A stretch of DNA of 64,000 nt from Strongylocentrotus purpuratus (lineage: Eukaryota; Echinodermata; Echinoidea; Camarodonta; Strongylocentrotidae), in NCBI RefSeq assembly GCF_000002235.5, contig NW_022145612.1, positions 17,994,360-18,058,359 of the forward strand. Reading direction: 5' to 3'. Every line of letters starts with the position of its first letter. Positions within the stretch are counted from its first letter, which is position 1. The translations under genes and the position numbers were made by a program. Below the pieces are notes generated by a model. That model searched no databases. It was not told the DNA's origin and saw only the letters and a program-made list of their open reading frames with translations. Shown here one piece after another: positions 37,601 through 47,290 of this stretch.

Positions 37601-40600
37601 TATACCCAAATATTTTCAGCCTTATTCCTTAATTGGTTAACAATAACAGACAAACTATTGCATTCACAACCTATACCTACCCTTGTTGTAAACATCAAAC
37701 TGCAATCAGCTATAGTGCCATTGTCTCTTTTGCACTCTTTGAACCAGGAGATTGCCGATCCATTCTATGCGTACTGCAAGCTTCATGTTGAGAAGGGTAT
37801 CCGACGTTACAAGCGTCAGAACTGGCTTGCTATCCAGTCCAATCAGAAGCAAGCAAGCTCTGTCAATCAGCGTCTAGCTGCCCTGCCAGATAGAGTCCAT
37901 GCCAAGTTCCTAAGGTGGGTTTCTCATTATGTGCCATATTGAAAAGTGATTGATGAACTGTTTCTAAGTTCAATTCTAGTTACTGCATTTTTTATTTAAT
38001 CCTAATATAATGTTATGATGAAGTGTTCCTGTTGGATCCTATCAAATTTGCTTTATTCTTATCTTTTGTGATACATTTTCAAAAATACTGCTACATCTGA
38101 TCTATGTGGTAAACTAGCACAGCCATAGCTACTAAAAACCTTGTAATAGGCATGAGAGCTGGCATGACCAGTGGTAAACCATCAACAAAAATTATTGTCA
38201 TTAATTTTTATGCCTCCGCCACCGAAGGTGGTGCCGGAGGCATCATGTTTTCGGGTTGTCCGTCCGTACGTCCGTCCGTCCGTACGTACGTCCGTCCCGT
38301 TTGACCGTTATCACAATATCTCAAGAACCATTTAAGATTTAAACTTAAGACTCGGGAATAGTATTTATCACCATAGGAAGACGATCTGATTAGATTTTGG
38401 AGTACGTAGGTCAAAGGTCACAGGTCACAGAGGTCAACTTATGAAATTCCTTGTATTGAGTTTGTTAGCGCGATATCTCAAGAACCATTTGAGATTTAAA
38501 CTTCAAACTTAAGGATAGTATGTATCACCATAGGAAGACGATCTGATTAGATTTTGGAGCACGTATGTCAAAGGTCAAGGGTCACAGAGGTCAACTTATG
38601 AAATTCCATACATTGAGATTGTTATCATGATATCTCAAGAACCACTGGAGATTTAAACTTCAAACTTAGTGATAGTGTGTATCACTATAGGAAAACAATC
38701 TGATTAGATTTTGGAGCACGTATGTCAAAGGTCAAGGGTCACAGAGGTCAACTTATGAAATTCCATACATTGAGATTGTTATCATGATATCTCAAGAACC
38801 ACTGGAGATTTAAACTTCAAACTTAGTGATAGTGTGTATCACTATAGGAAAACAATCTGATTAGATTTTGGAGCACGTAGGTCAAAGGTCAAGGGTCACA
38901 GAGGTCAACTTATGAAATTCCATACATTGAGATTGTTATCATGATATCTCAAGAACCACTGGAGATGTAAAAACTTCAAACTTAATGATAGTGTGTATCA
39001 CCATAGGAAGACAATCTGATTAGATTTTGGAGCACGTAGGTCAAAGGTCAAAGGCCACAGCGCATATTATGAATGCAAAAACAGCTTGTGATCGCGTTAT
39101 CTCAAGAACCGATTGATGGATTCATGCCAAAATTAGGTCATGTTTGTTACTTGCAGAGCCAATGAACTGAGTAGATTCTTGGTTCATAAGGTCAAAGGTC
39201 ATGGGCCCATTATGTATGCAAAAATAGCTTGTGAACGCATTCTCATTAGAACTGACAGATGGATTACTATTTAATTCAGAACATCTTGCAGAGCCAATGA
39301 ACTGAGTAGATTTTATGGTCATGAGGTCAAAGATCAAAGGGTCATATGTATATGAGAAATTGCTTGTAATCACAATATTCTGAGAACCTGTCAATGGATT
39401 ACCATTGAACGTGAATTCAATTTTTTTTTTCTGTTTTGGTTTGTAAATTTGCTCTATAACGGAGGCATCATTTTCGACTGCACGCAGTCGAATTCCATCT
39501 AGTTTAGATTCATCTTTATTTACCTAATACTAATAGCTTATCTACATCTTCTTCTTCTTCTTCCTAAAAAGTGCAGGCTTCATGAAATGAAGATTAACAC
39601 ACTGTGGGTTGATGCGCACAGTCAATATAGTCCGCAGATATACACATTATTTGGTGAATGTGCAGTTAAAATAATAATAAAAAATAAAAAATTAATATAA
39701 ACAAATGAAAAATAGCTTGTCTGCATGCTAGACGGTGCCATCCCTCAATGCCACTTTGAAGGCATCGAGTGAGACAAACTCTCTTGGGTCTTTCTTCAGA
39801 GAGTTCCATTCTTTGCTGGTGCGGTGAAAGAAGGAATGGAACTCTCTGAAAAAAGACATGAAATCATCTTGATATGAGTTCATTCATTTATCTATCTATA
39901 TCTGCTTCTCCGTCAGCCAATGTGTTGTGATGATTTTTTCACACCCATGATCACTTTGTCTGCTAATCCTCAAGCTTTCCTTTGTCTTCACCACACCACC
40001 TAGCAGGTTCCAGGACCAATACAAGGCTATGAGGAGGCTGAAACCAGACCCCTGGGTGCCCCCAGAGAAGGTCCCCCGGGCCCTCACTACCAGTGCCTCG
40101 GCCTGCAGACGTCTCATGCGTAAGGCCGAGCTGATGGGCTTTACCGTGGATAATATGAGGGCGGCTCACGTTAGACACAAGAGCAGTCAGCAGGTCAGCA
40201 GGAAGTGGCATATCCCTCCAGCATTCTCAGCAGAGTTTGTCAACTACTGTATAGGTGAGAGTCAACTTTGGTATGCCAGGGAGCAGAACAAATCATTTCT
40301 ATATCCCCAATTTTGTTAGTGTCATGTATTTCTGAAAAAAATCAGAGAGAAACATGTAGCGGTATACCTGATCACACACCATTAAGTTATACTGGGAGGA
40401 GAGACGTGTGGGACATGGTGATTAAGTCCACCTTTTCCCCCTCTTAGTCACAGAAGACATCAAATAGAATAAATGGTAATTTACAAAAATATGACTTTGC
40501 AAATATATCATTCCCCAAAATATGTATGATGATATTGCATTTAAAATTGGTTGCAATAAAGGTCTAATACAGGAATTGAATTAAAGTTTAATTCAATTGC

Positions 40601-43600
40601 AGTTTTAATAGAAGTCCCGTTACAAAATTGCTGGAAACATTATGACAAAGACCAAATGTGAAATTTATAATAGAAATATATAGTTAAGCTATGAATGTAT
40701 AGAACTTGCATGAAGGTTTCCAAAGAGAAGATAATATTTCCAATTTATATTTTTCCCAAGTTGGTATGCAATCATCCAAATTCATTGGAGGAAAAAAAAA
40801 AGTCTTGGATTATGGATTTCTTTTTGTCTCTACCTTGATGCGTAGATCGAGATGAGAGGATGAATAATCTAAAGTCTCGTCTCAGTGATTTGATGAAGCA
40901 TAGTGAGAAGCTCCAATCCCTTGAAAGTCAGTTACGCCGCAAGTATGATGGGGTAAGTACAGTCAAACTTACTTTAGCGACCACCTTTACAGAAAGAACA
41001 CCCGTCTATAAAGACTACAAACTTTGTTTTCTTTGAAACAGTGTTTCTCATTGAAACGTGTATAGAAAGACAACCAGCCTATAACTTCCCCTTTTCAATA
41101 CAGATTTACCTTATCATTAGTACCATGACTCAATGATTGCTTTCTCACCTTATTCTTCCGGTCATCTAATGGTTCAATATTGATAATACAGTAAAATTGA
41201 ACTAATTCAAGTTATTCACAGATTGTAGTCCTCAAAATTACAACTTATACCTGTATTTTGTATTGCTGTTGACTTTATTTTTTAATTTCAAATAGAAATT
41301 GTAACTGTCCGAAATGATATGCCAACAAAAGAAGAAAAAAATGATGATGCTACTTCAATGTTAATGTACCTGTCATGAATTGTGTTCAGTGAGAAAAGCA
41401 AAACATTGTTGAATTTATTGATTTAATGTGTATTTATTCATTTATTTACATGTATGATATTGAATCCAAAAGCAAAGGAGAACCAAATAATTTAATGCAA
41501 TGTTGAGTAACCAAGAGGCTGTTCAGACCGGCAGAAAAAGCGCGGTCTAGCGCGCGCTAGACCGCGCTATCTCTGCGGTGTGGAAGGTACAACATCGTTT
41601 CGGTTCGCCCAACAGCAAGCCACGGCGTGCCACTGGAGCACCTCTTGGGGGTGGTCCAAAAGAGATCTCTGCCGGTGTGAACCTGAGCTACGATAGCATG
41701 CCGGAAGTCATCGTTCTTCACGCGGGGAATTTTATACTCTTTCTATTTTGGTGCGAACTGAATCTGAATTGGTACAACTCAACACTCCAAATTAGTCATA
41801 GCGCGCGAAATCTTTGACCGCTCTGACCTCATGACGTCACGCGTCATGGCAACAGGACCTCTCAAAAAAGGGGGTGCTACGATAGACCGCGTTATCTCAC
41901 TGCGGTGTGAATCCGGCGAATGCCAATGGGCGGACTGTGGGTCGTGCTCAATAGCGCGATACACGGTCCCCCCTTGCGGTGTGAACAGCCTCCAAGATAT
42001 TTTCCTTGTAGACATAATGTTCTACCTGTAAAATAGCGGGTTTTATTGTAAATCTTATTCCATTCATCATCTCAATTTTGTGTCATCATTTACATCAGCT
42101 ATCGGTACAAGTAGCAGAAATGCGATCATGTCAAGCCGAGAGTCGTGGGGAAGTAGAAGCCATGTGGAAGACACTGGGTGCGTTGGCAGGCAAGAAGCTA
42201 CAGCAGCCTCAAGTCCTTAGCCTTCCTCGAATTAGGAAAACACCAACCAAGAGAGAAGAAAAAGAAGAGCTGAAGTCTCCAGGTGTTATTCATCTGTAAT
42301 TATTCATTCCTTCTATTTTTCATCTTCCTGTCCAAATGCCATTATACCTTTACTATGTCTTCCCCCCCCCCCCCCTTAGTGTCTAACACTTCTCGTTAAG
42401 TAAGTTTGTCCTTTCTTACCATTGTCCACATCAATCTATTCGTTTCGTGGTCTTCCTCTTATTTCTACTATTTCTCCTTCTCTGTCCCTCTCTTGTCTCT
42501 ATTCGTATACATTGTCTTACCCTCCTTTCTGTCTCTCCAACCGTAATCCACTTTTCTGTGATATTTCCTTATATCCCATCCATTCACACAGCTTACTTTC
42601 CTTATCTCTACATGTGCAATTTATGAGAAATGAGAAATGGACATTATATTGTGTGAATAGTGTCTGTTTGTAATTAGTGCAGGCATTCATTTATAAATCA
42701 ATTTCTTATCTCCGTTGATTACATGCATTGTTATGTGAATGGAAGAGAGAAAGGGGGGGGGGGGGAGTGTCTGAAAAATTATTATTATTAATTACTTGGC
42801 ATTACCTGTGCCTGAAAGACAAATGTAATCCTAGGAGCTCTCGTCCTGCTTTGACTGATTAGGGATGTGCAGGTGGAGCACTAAACCGGGGTTTCCCCCT
42901 TTTCTTCTATGAATAATGTATTTGGTTCTTGAAATGCAAAGATGGTTATTCTCCTCTACATGGAGCCTCTGTTTAACTTCCTATCAGACTGAATGTTTTC
43001 CAGTTTAACATAGCCTGCGTCTATGAAATGGGGGAGGGGCTCATCAACACACAATGCAGGCTTCAGTCATCCGCCTGGGTTGGATTTGAACCACAATGTT
43101 TGCTTCGACAGCCAGGCACTTTACCGACTGATCCAACTCGCCTCCTCAAGTAGCAAATGTTCTATGATATACACATTTGTTGCATTATCTTCCAGGTGTG
43201 GCCTATGTGAGCAGTCTCATGACCAGCATCTACTCGTGCTGTGTGATATCTGTAAGAAGTATTACCACATGGGTTGCTTGGAGCCGCCACTGACACGCCT
43301 ACCAAAGAAGAGTGCTTTCAGTGTTTGGTGAGTAATATTTTCCTTTCAAAATTGAAGATGAGAACATGATGTTAACCATAGAGGCTTCTTCACATATGCT
43401 TCTGTAAAGCGCCATTTTTATTATGTGTTTTTTTTAATTTTGTGTGTGTGTGTGTGTGTGTGTGTTTGAAATGAATGGCAAGTGGGGACAAAAATAAGGA
43501 GGTGCATGCAACAAAGGTCCTAAGGTTACTCTGTACTGCATGTGTCATAATATACAAAGATAAGAAGTGCAGTATGGTGAGAAAAAACATTAGAAAAATA

Positions 43601-45991
43601 AATCAATCGTAACATTTACCCGCAGCATATGTGAATGAGACTTATGAAATAAGAAATGAGTTTTGTAATTTATAAGATATTGGATGGTCTTAGGGTTAAG
43701 GAAATATTTCACGAGCTAAGTCGAAATATGGGAAGTGTCAGAGATGAGTTCATTGTTGTTTGCACTTTCCAAATGTAATATATACTCAATTACCAAAATG
43801 TAGTCTTCTTATTATAGTAATATCAGCTTTTAGGCTTAGCATCAAATTTTGTACTATGCTTCTTTCAGGTAAACTGGAAGAGAAACGGTGCTCTGTATGT
43901 ACTGTCCAATCCTCCTGTATGTAAATCTATATGATGTGCAAACTATTTTCCAACTCTGACTTGGTTTTATTTATTTTTCATGAATGCACAAAGCTTATCG
44001 AGATAGGATATTGGTCGAGAATGCAACAATTCTCAAGTGATGCTATTTGTCTGATCTTTGTATTCTCTAATACTAAGAATGCCAATGGCTATTTGAGGAT
44101 TATCACTAGTAGATCAATCTTGTAAAAATAAAAAAAAGTTTCCAGTATTCAATTTTGTTAATAGCATTTTTATGTGAACTCCCATATGTATAGTGAGTAC
44201 AACTTTCAAAAATTCATGAATTTCTTAATTTTGTTTGATTTCATTTAAATTTTCACTAATCCGCTTCTCTGGTTTTTCTGCCTTTTTTGAGAGCAATTTG
44301 CCATTGAGTAGGATTTCCCATTAAGAGTAGAGCTGAAGAGGGTGATTATTAACTAACTTGTAGACACTAATTGAAATGTGTTTTCTATCTGCAGGCAATG
44401 TTCTGAGTGTGTTAGTAGTAGCAGTGATGAGAGTGATGCAGAAGAAAGCAAGGAAGTAGAGGAAGAGCCGAGACGTAAGAGACGGATCATCAAGGAACCC
44501 CTCAAGTTTACCACTCAGTATCCAGACTTCCTGTCTACCAAAAGGGTGAGAAATCAAGCTCAAATCCAATTAGAAAGAGGGGAAAAATGGAAGTGGTGTG
44601 CCATTTAGCTCTGGAAAGCTGAAATAAAAGAAAATGTCTAGAATACTGAAAAAGAGCTCTGGTTTAAAAATTAAAATTCTAAAAAGACATAAAAACCAAT
44701 ATGATGAAATCATGCTTGTAGCGTAGAAAATACACTGAGAGTTCCTATAAACAAGATCCTATAAACAAGCATAATGCATGTATAATACAATCATGTATGT
44801 CTGAGAGTTATATACAGCCATACCTGTATGGAAAGACTGCCCAAGCGGTCTTTACAAACAGGGGGTCTTTCTATACAGGTAGTTGCTACAGTACTTTTGA
44901 CTGTACATATTAAATGAGATACAAGGTGTGGTACAGGATACATGATCAGTGAAACAGTCAATGTTCTTGAATTCATGATACAAGAACATCATTGCAAGAA
45001 TTGTCATGTGAATGACTCAGTCATTAAAATCTCTCTACTTGTTATTCCAGGCTACCAAACCAAAGGGTAAAGGAAGGAGTAAGATGGCAACAAAGAGGAA
45101 ACAGATCAAGACTGATCCTACTGATGATATGGTAAGTTTTCACATTTATATATTTTTGCATAAAACTCATCTTTCTTTAAAGCCCCCTGTGTATCTTGCT
45201 GATATCAACCCTGATCCCACAAGGTGGATATGTACGCTAAATAAATATCCAATATTATTATTATTATTATCATTATTTAGATCATGGATCAGGAGGAGGG
45301 GGGGGGGGGGACTGTTGCCTTGAGATGAGAAAAAAAAACTTTGAAAGGTTTTACAAAATCATTGCATTCCTAGAAAATAATCCAGTATTTTTAGTAGGAC
45401 CATGGGTTTACTGTGTGCAAGACTTCTACAACCATTAATGGTATTTCCACCAAATCTTATGGAATTTTGTATTATACCGCCTGTTATTATGACCTGCATA
45501 TGAAAACTGACAACCATCTCCTTGTAATGGGGATTGTCAGTCATGCTGTGTCATGTCAGTTATTGGGGATCTACCTGGAGTCAAATATTTGTATTCCTCC
45601 TTGTCTTCTGATTCATGATTAGCAGTAATAAGAGTTTGTTTTGTGTTTTGTTTGTTTTTATTATCAATTGTAAGTGATATTCATATTGGTATCTCAGTCT
45701 TTCATCACACCCAATACTGGTTTACTTTGTCTTACACCAGCTTGATCCAGCACCAAAGACCAGAAGGAAATCAAGGTGATGGACTTTATTGCAGGGCTTG
45801 TTGATAATGTAGCATACAGGTAGCAAGTGACATGATCTACACATTTCCATAATGTTTAGAAGGTACTAACCATGAAGAGAAAATGTAGGGGCAACGTGAA
45901 GCAATCATGGTAATTTTTATTTTGATTTGTCAAATATCATTTTACTTTGTTTTGCAGGGTGGTAGATAATGTCTTGTCTTTCTTATTGTGA
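28612..45991 (+). CDS. PHF14: PHF14, PHD-finger chromatin reader (19 proposed coding exons)
   Basis: PHF14 is a nuclear histone-H3-reading PHD protein linked to transcriptional repression in vertebrates. Nineteen exons join in phase to 684 residues (stop in exon 18) or 694 (via exon 19). Order: Ser/Asp-rich N-terminus (25-130); PHD1 with ligands C146, C149, C163, C166, H171, C174, C199, C202; zinc knuckle C211, C214, H231, C234; extended PHD C267, C270, C284, C289, H294, C297, C321, H324; conserved WVPPEKVPRAL and LMRKAELMG; a charged helical linker (450-500); PHD3 C552, C555, C567, C570, H575, C578, C597, C600; and a basic tail. All visible zinc ligands are present. Human PHF14 is longer, mainly at the N-terminus, and its long isoform has a further C-terminal PHD not seen here. 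The NDUFA4 neighbour is conserved. Confidence 0.93.
29131..29527 (+). repeat. Spaced ~113-bp duplication in PHF14 intron 1
   Basis: CCGAACTGCATTGTGGGACG through TGCCAAAACATGGGTCGA occurs at about 29133-29246 and again at about 29417-29526, almost identical, with T-rich spacer DNA between. Confidence 0.8.
29745..29840. promoter_or_regulatory. Cluster of YY1-like GGCCATTTTG motifs
   Basis: GGCCATCTTGA, GGCCATTTTGA, TGCCATTTTGA and GGCCATTTTGAA occur within 100 bases of PHF14 intron 1. Each is close to the YY1 core on the minus strand. It may simply be part of an unrecognised repeat. Confidence 0.3.
30149..30271 (+). CDS. PHF14: PHF14 exon 2
   Basis: Acceptor TTTAAACAG, donor GTAAAT. It encodes KRRVKPVDHHLL...SDSDSDSDFELK, matching the KRRQVKP...SDDSDFK start of vertebrate PHF14. 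Confidence 0.9.
30694..30890 (+). CDS. PHF14: PHF14 exon 3
   Basis: Acceptor TTTCTCTAAG, donor GTAAGT. It encodes a Gly/Ser/Asp/Glu-rich acidic stretch, then TVDQMIAKAKKTKGHSQS. A second AG six bases in (ACTCAG) would remove two residues in frame. Confidence 0.85.
31741..31811 (+). CDS. PHF14: PHF14 exon 4 (PHD1 start)
   Basis: A C/T tract and ATCCAG precede it; the donor is GTAAGC. KIVICCVCLGEN supplies the first Cys pair of PHD1. Confidence 0.93.
31884..32065. mobile_element. Degenerate CAGTGAAACCTGTCTATAAAG-type element
   Basis: CAGTGAAACCTGTCTATAAA at the left and GTTTGACTG at the right are loosely inverted, with repeated TGGTCTTT words between. Related fragments appear near 40962-41090 and 44815-44910, all in PHF14 introns. 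Confidence 0.5.
32570..32625 (+). CDS. PHF14: PHF14 exon 5 (PHD1)
   Basis: Acceptor CACTTGTAG, donor GTGAGT. EDTDEIVECDMCGVPVHE carries C163, C166 and H171. Confidence 0.94.
33360..33469 (+). CDS. PHF14: PHF14 exon 6 (PHD1 end)
   Basis: Acceptor CTCTACCAG, donor GTAAGT. CYGENQSD and STEPWFCDHC complete PHD1, with a Ser/Thr-rich loop as in human. Confidence 0.95.
33889..34955. mobile_element. TIR element with long internal palindromes
   Basis: The ends are GTCTCGCCTGCGTA and TTATGCAGGCGAGAC. Two tandem units each carry AAAACTTAACCTAAGGTTAA plus GTTTT, a near-perfect 27-bp palindrome (around 33970 and 34158), and AGGTCAAAGGTCA-like words. It lies in PHF14 intron 6. No ORF. Confidence 0.7.
35169..35224 (+). 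CDS. PHF14: PHF14 exon 7 (zinc knuckle)
   Basis: Acceptor AATACCAG, donor GTGAGT. TCELCPNLGGAFKETDAG is the knuckle Cys pair and the conserved FKETDAGRW approach. Confidence 0.95.
35821..35932 (+). CDS. PHF14: PHF14 exon 8
   Basis: Acceptor TTTGTTGTAG, donor GTACGT. RWVHVVCALYVPGVAFSD gives the knuckle His and Cys; the exon continues to KWGAK before the extended PHD. Confidence 0.95.
36055..36347. mobile_element. Foldback MITE, copy 2
   Basis: A diverged relative of 11948-12258: GGGGGGTCTTTCACAATGA at the left, ATCTTTGTGAAACACCCCCA at the right, with the shared interior AAGTTGGACTTAAAAATGAT. It lies in PHF14 intron 8. Confidence 0.8.
36458..36552 (+). CDS. PHF14: PHF14 exon 9 (extended PHD)
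   Basis: Acceptor TTCTTTTGCAG, donor GTGAGT. SCSYCEDERF and SCDAGMCRNFFHVTC carry six zinc ligands. Confidence 0.95.
37026..37068 (+). CDS. PHF14: PHF14 exon 10
   Basis: A 43-base exon, acceptor GTTCTTACAG, donor GTACGT. GQREGLLSEASPDE matches QKEGLLSEA in human. Confidence 0.93.
37113..37461. mobile_element. ~350-bp TTAAA-ended MITE, copy 1
   Basis: TTAAATGACTCAGTAACATT to AAACGATGCCTTTAA is nearly identical to 47291-47660. The ends are imperfect inverted repeats beginning TTAAA. It lies in PHF14 intron 10, directly after exon 10. Confidence 0.75.
37748..37914 (+). CDS. PHF14: PHF14 exon 11
   Basis: Acceptor TTGAACCAG, donor GTGGGT. IADPFYAYCKLH supplies the last CxxH of the extended PHD; a basic RRYKRQNWLAIQS stretch follows, as in human. 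Confidence 0.95.
38210..39468. mobile_element. TIR element with tandem AGGTCA-rich units
   Basis: The ends are ATGCCTCCG and CGGAGGCAT. The left end has a hairpin (CCTCCGCCACC...GGTGCCGGAGG) and CCGT-rich DNA. Five close ~155-bp units and two decayed ones follow, each with ATCTCAAGAACCA, TTAGATTTTGGAG and a cluster such as GTAGGTCAAAGGTCACAGG. It lies in PHF14 intron 11. No ORF. Confidence 0.85.
40007..40254 (+). CDS. PHF14: PHF14 exon 12
   Basis: Donor GTGAGA. The acceptor is a tandem TAGCAG; using the upstream AG would add one serine. WVPPEKVPRALTTSASA and RRLMRKAELMG are near-identical to human. It ends AFSAEFVNYCI. Confidence 0.95.
40846..40952 (+). CDS. PHF14: PHF14 exon 13
   Basis: Acceptor GATGCGTAG, donor GTAAGT. 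A charged, heptad-like stretch (RMNNLKSRLSDLMKHSEKL) is probably coiled coil. Confidence 0.9.
41515..41992. mobile_element. MITE with AGGCTGTTCA ends and 30-bp palindrome
   Basis: AGGCTGTTCAGACCG and GGTGTGAACAGCCT are inverted ends, flanked by the direct repeat CCAAG. Bases 41539-41568 form a perfect spacer-less palindrome (arm AGCGCGGTCTAGCGC). It lies in PHF14 intron 13. Confidence 0.8.
42099..42295 (+). CDS. PHF14: PHF14 exon 14
   Basis: Acceptor TTTACATCAG. The chosen donor is GTAATT at 42296: it leaves phase 2 as exon 15 needs, and gives VIHLCGLC against VLYSCGIC in human. The GTGTTA donor at 42283 would break the frame. Without splicing a TAA follows at once. Confidence 0.88.
42880..43142 (-). 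mobile_element. tRNA-derived SINE just before PHF14 exon 15
   Basis: On the minus strand 43142-43070 reads like a tRNA: box A TGGATCAGTCGG, box B GGTTCAAATCC, properly spaced. It is followed by non-tRNA sequence. It ends about 54 bases before the exon 15 acceptor. The leftward limit is approximate. Confidence 0.6.
43196..43327 (+). CDS. PHF14: PHF14 exon 15 (PHD3)
   Basis: Acceptor ATCTTCCAG, donor GTGAGT. CGLCEQSHDQHLLVLCDICK and YYHMGCLEPPLTRLPKK match the human third PHD closely. A SINE lies just upstream. Confidence 0.95.
44395..44545 (+). CDS. PHF14: PHF14 exon 16
   Basis: Acceptor TATCTGCAG, donor GTGAGA. WQCSEC ends PHD3, then an acidic patch and RRKRRIIKEPLKF, matching KRSRRQIKEPVKF in human. 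Confidence 0.94.
45051..45131 (+). CDS. PHF14: PHF14 exon 17
   Basis: Acceptor GTTATTCCAG, donor GTAAGT. It encodes a basic tail (KPKGKGRSKMATKRKQIK) compatible with nuclear localisation. Confidence 0.85.
45741..45779 (+). CDS. PHF14: PHF14 exon 18, possible terminal exon
   Basis: Acceptor CTTACACCAG. It encodes LDPAPKTRRKSR followed by TGA at 45777-45779. The same bases (AG/GTGATG) can act as a donor leading to exon 19. Confidence 0.7.
   Translation, partial: LDPAPKTRRKSR
45958..45991 (+). CDS. PHF14: PHF14 alternative exon 19
   Basis: A strong acceptor (TTTTGCAG) opens a 34-base coding piece. Joined to exon 18 at 45775 it ends in RVVDNVLSFLL and TGA. Confidence 0.5.
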
Positions 45992-47290
45992 ACTCCAATT
46001 TATGACAGTTCGTAGGAAAGGTTGGGAAATATGTAAGGTTCGAAGGCCAGTGCACTTTATCATAAAAACTTGTTATCAGAAACAACTGCCAAAAATCTAT
46101 TGCAATTGCAAATTTTTCACACAACCTGTCAAGTGCCAGGATTTCAGTAGGTTGTATTTTCAATGATTGTTACTTGTTATTGCTAATTAGTTTTAAGAAA
46201 TGGGTCCAGCAGACCATTGACCATTAATTACTTTGGAGTGGGCATTTTAAAACTATGCATTCTCCAAGTATGTAGTTTATCAGGTTTCTCAAAAATAGGC
46301 TGAATGGTTAGATACTCTTTGTTATGACTAAGTGATGGCTATATCTGCCACAGGTCATTTTAAGTTCTATTCTTACCTCTTGGTGCATTATGATAATTGA
46401 AAACTCCAGTTGAAATTTCATTGTTTTTGTAAACTGTAATCCTAATAGTAGATGTGATGATCCCTCAAGATTTATCATGAATTAACAACTCTTGATACAT
46501 TATGTTGCATTTGTGACCCAACTAAAAAAAGAGATACAAGAATTGAAAGTCTGTTTCATTAATGGCAGAAAACTGCATTAAAAAAAACACACAGATTGAT
46601 TTGCTGTTGCATTCCCTGTTGCTTAGTTTGAAAGTAAAACAAAAGCATGTATTGTTGAATTAGGCCTAGGCCTGTACTTTCTTGCAGTCACTTTTGAACT
46701 CTAGCTGTAACAGATAGTCATCATCAAACTTTCATTGTAATGTTCTGAATTTGGCATGTGATTGTAAATTGAAGTAAACATACATGTAATAAAGTAGATT
46801 TTAACATTGTGGAAGATTAAAACGAACATTTCAGTCTACTTATGTTAGGAGTATTTTGATAGAAATACATGTACAGTGGCTGAATTCTAATAACAAGTAC
46901 AAAACAATAGGTGTGATATTGGAGCACAGAAAGTTATCTTCTGCGATATTAGCTTTTGTATCAGTTTAAATATTTGTGGCTAGTATGTTAAAGTAGAAAG
47001 AAAACATGTTAAAAAATGTTCTCATTATGTTCCCCCTGTATGACAAGTTACATGTGCGTGATATTTTGATGTTCCGTCCATGATTTTTGATGAAGTTTAG
47101 TGTAAATATGTAAAGGAAAGTCCATTTTCAGGCTGTCAGTCATTCTGTCTGAGCCGAAGCACACTACATTGCAGTCTGACATAGGTTTGTGCAAACAGCT
47201 TTCTGATCGTCTTACACAGGCTAGTGGTTAATATAAGGGACTTTGCATCTTCACCTCTAATTTGTGTAATATTCCAAAAGGGGATACAAT
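45992..47290 (+). other. PHF14: Likely PHF14 3' UTR
   Basis: AT-rich sequence without repeats or convincing ORFs follows the stop. AATAAA occurs at 46788-46793, and another at 47745. The end of the transcript cannot be fixed from sequence. Confidence 0.45.

Noticed and set aside
42361..42400. Possible PHF14 microexon after a C-rich tract and TTAG
   Set aside because: It reaches an in-frame stop, and no donor there gives the phase needed by exon 15; the GTAATT donor of exon 14 solves the phase.
42422..42673. 83-residue Ser/Leu-rich ORF
   Set aside because: It lies in a pyrimidine-rich PHF14 intron without splice context or resemblance to known proteins.
43070..43142. tRNA gene on the minus strand
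   Set aside because: Boxes are good but acceptor-stem pairing is poor and the sequence runs on into SINE-like DNA.
43023..43195. Extension of PHF14 exon 15 upstream in the same open frame
   Set aside because: The upstream part is SINE-derived, and the CTTCCAG acceptor at 43195 gives the conserved start of PHD3.
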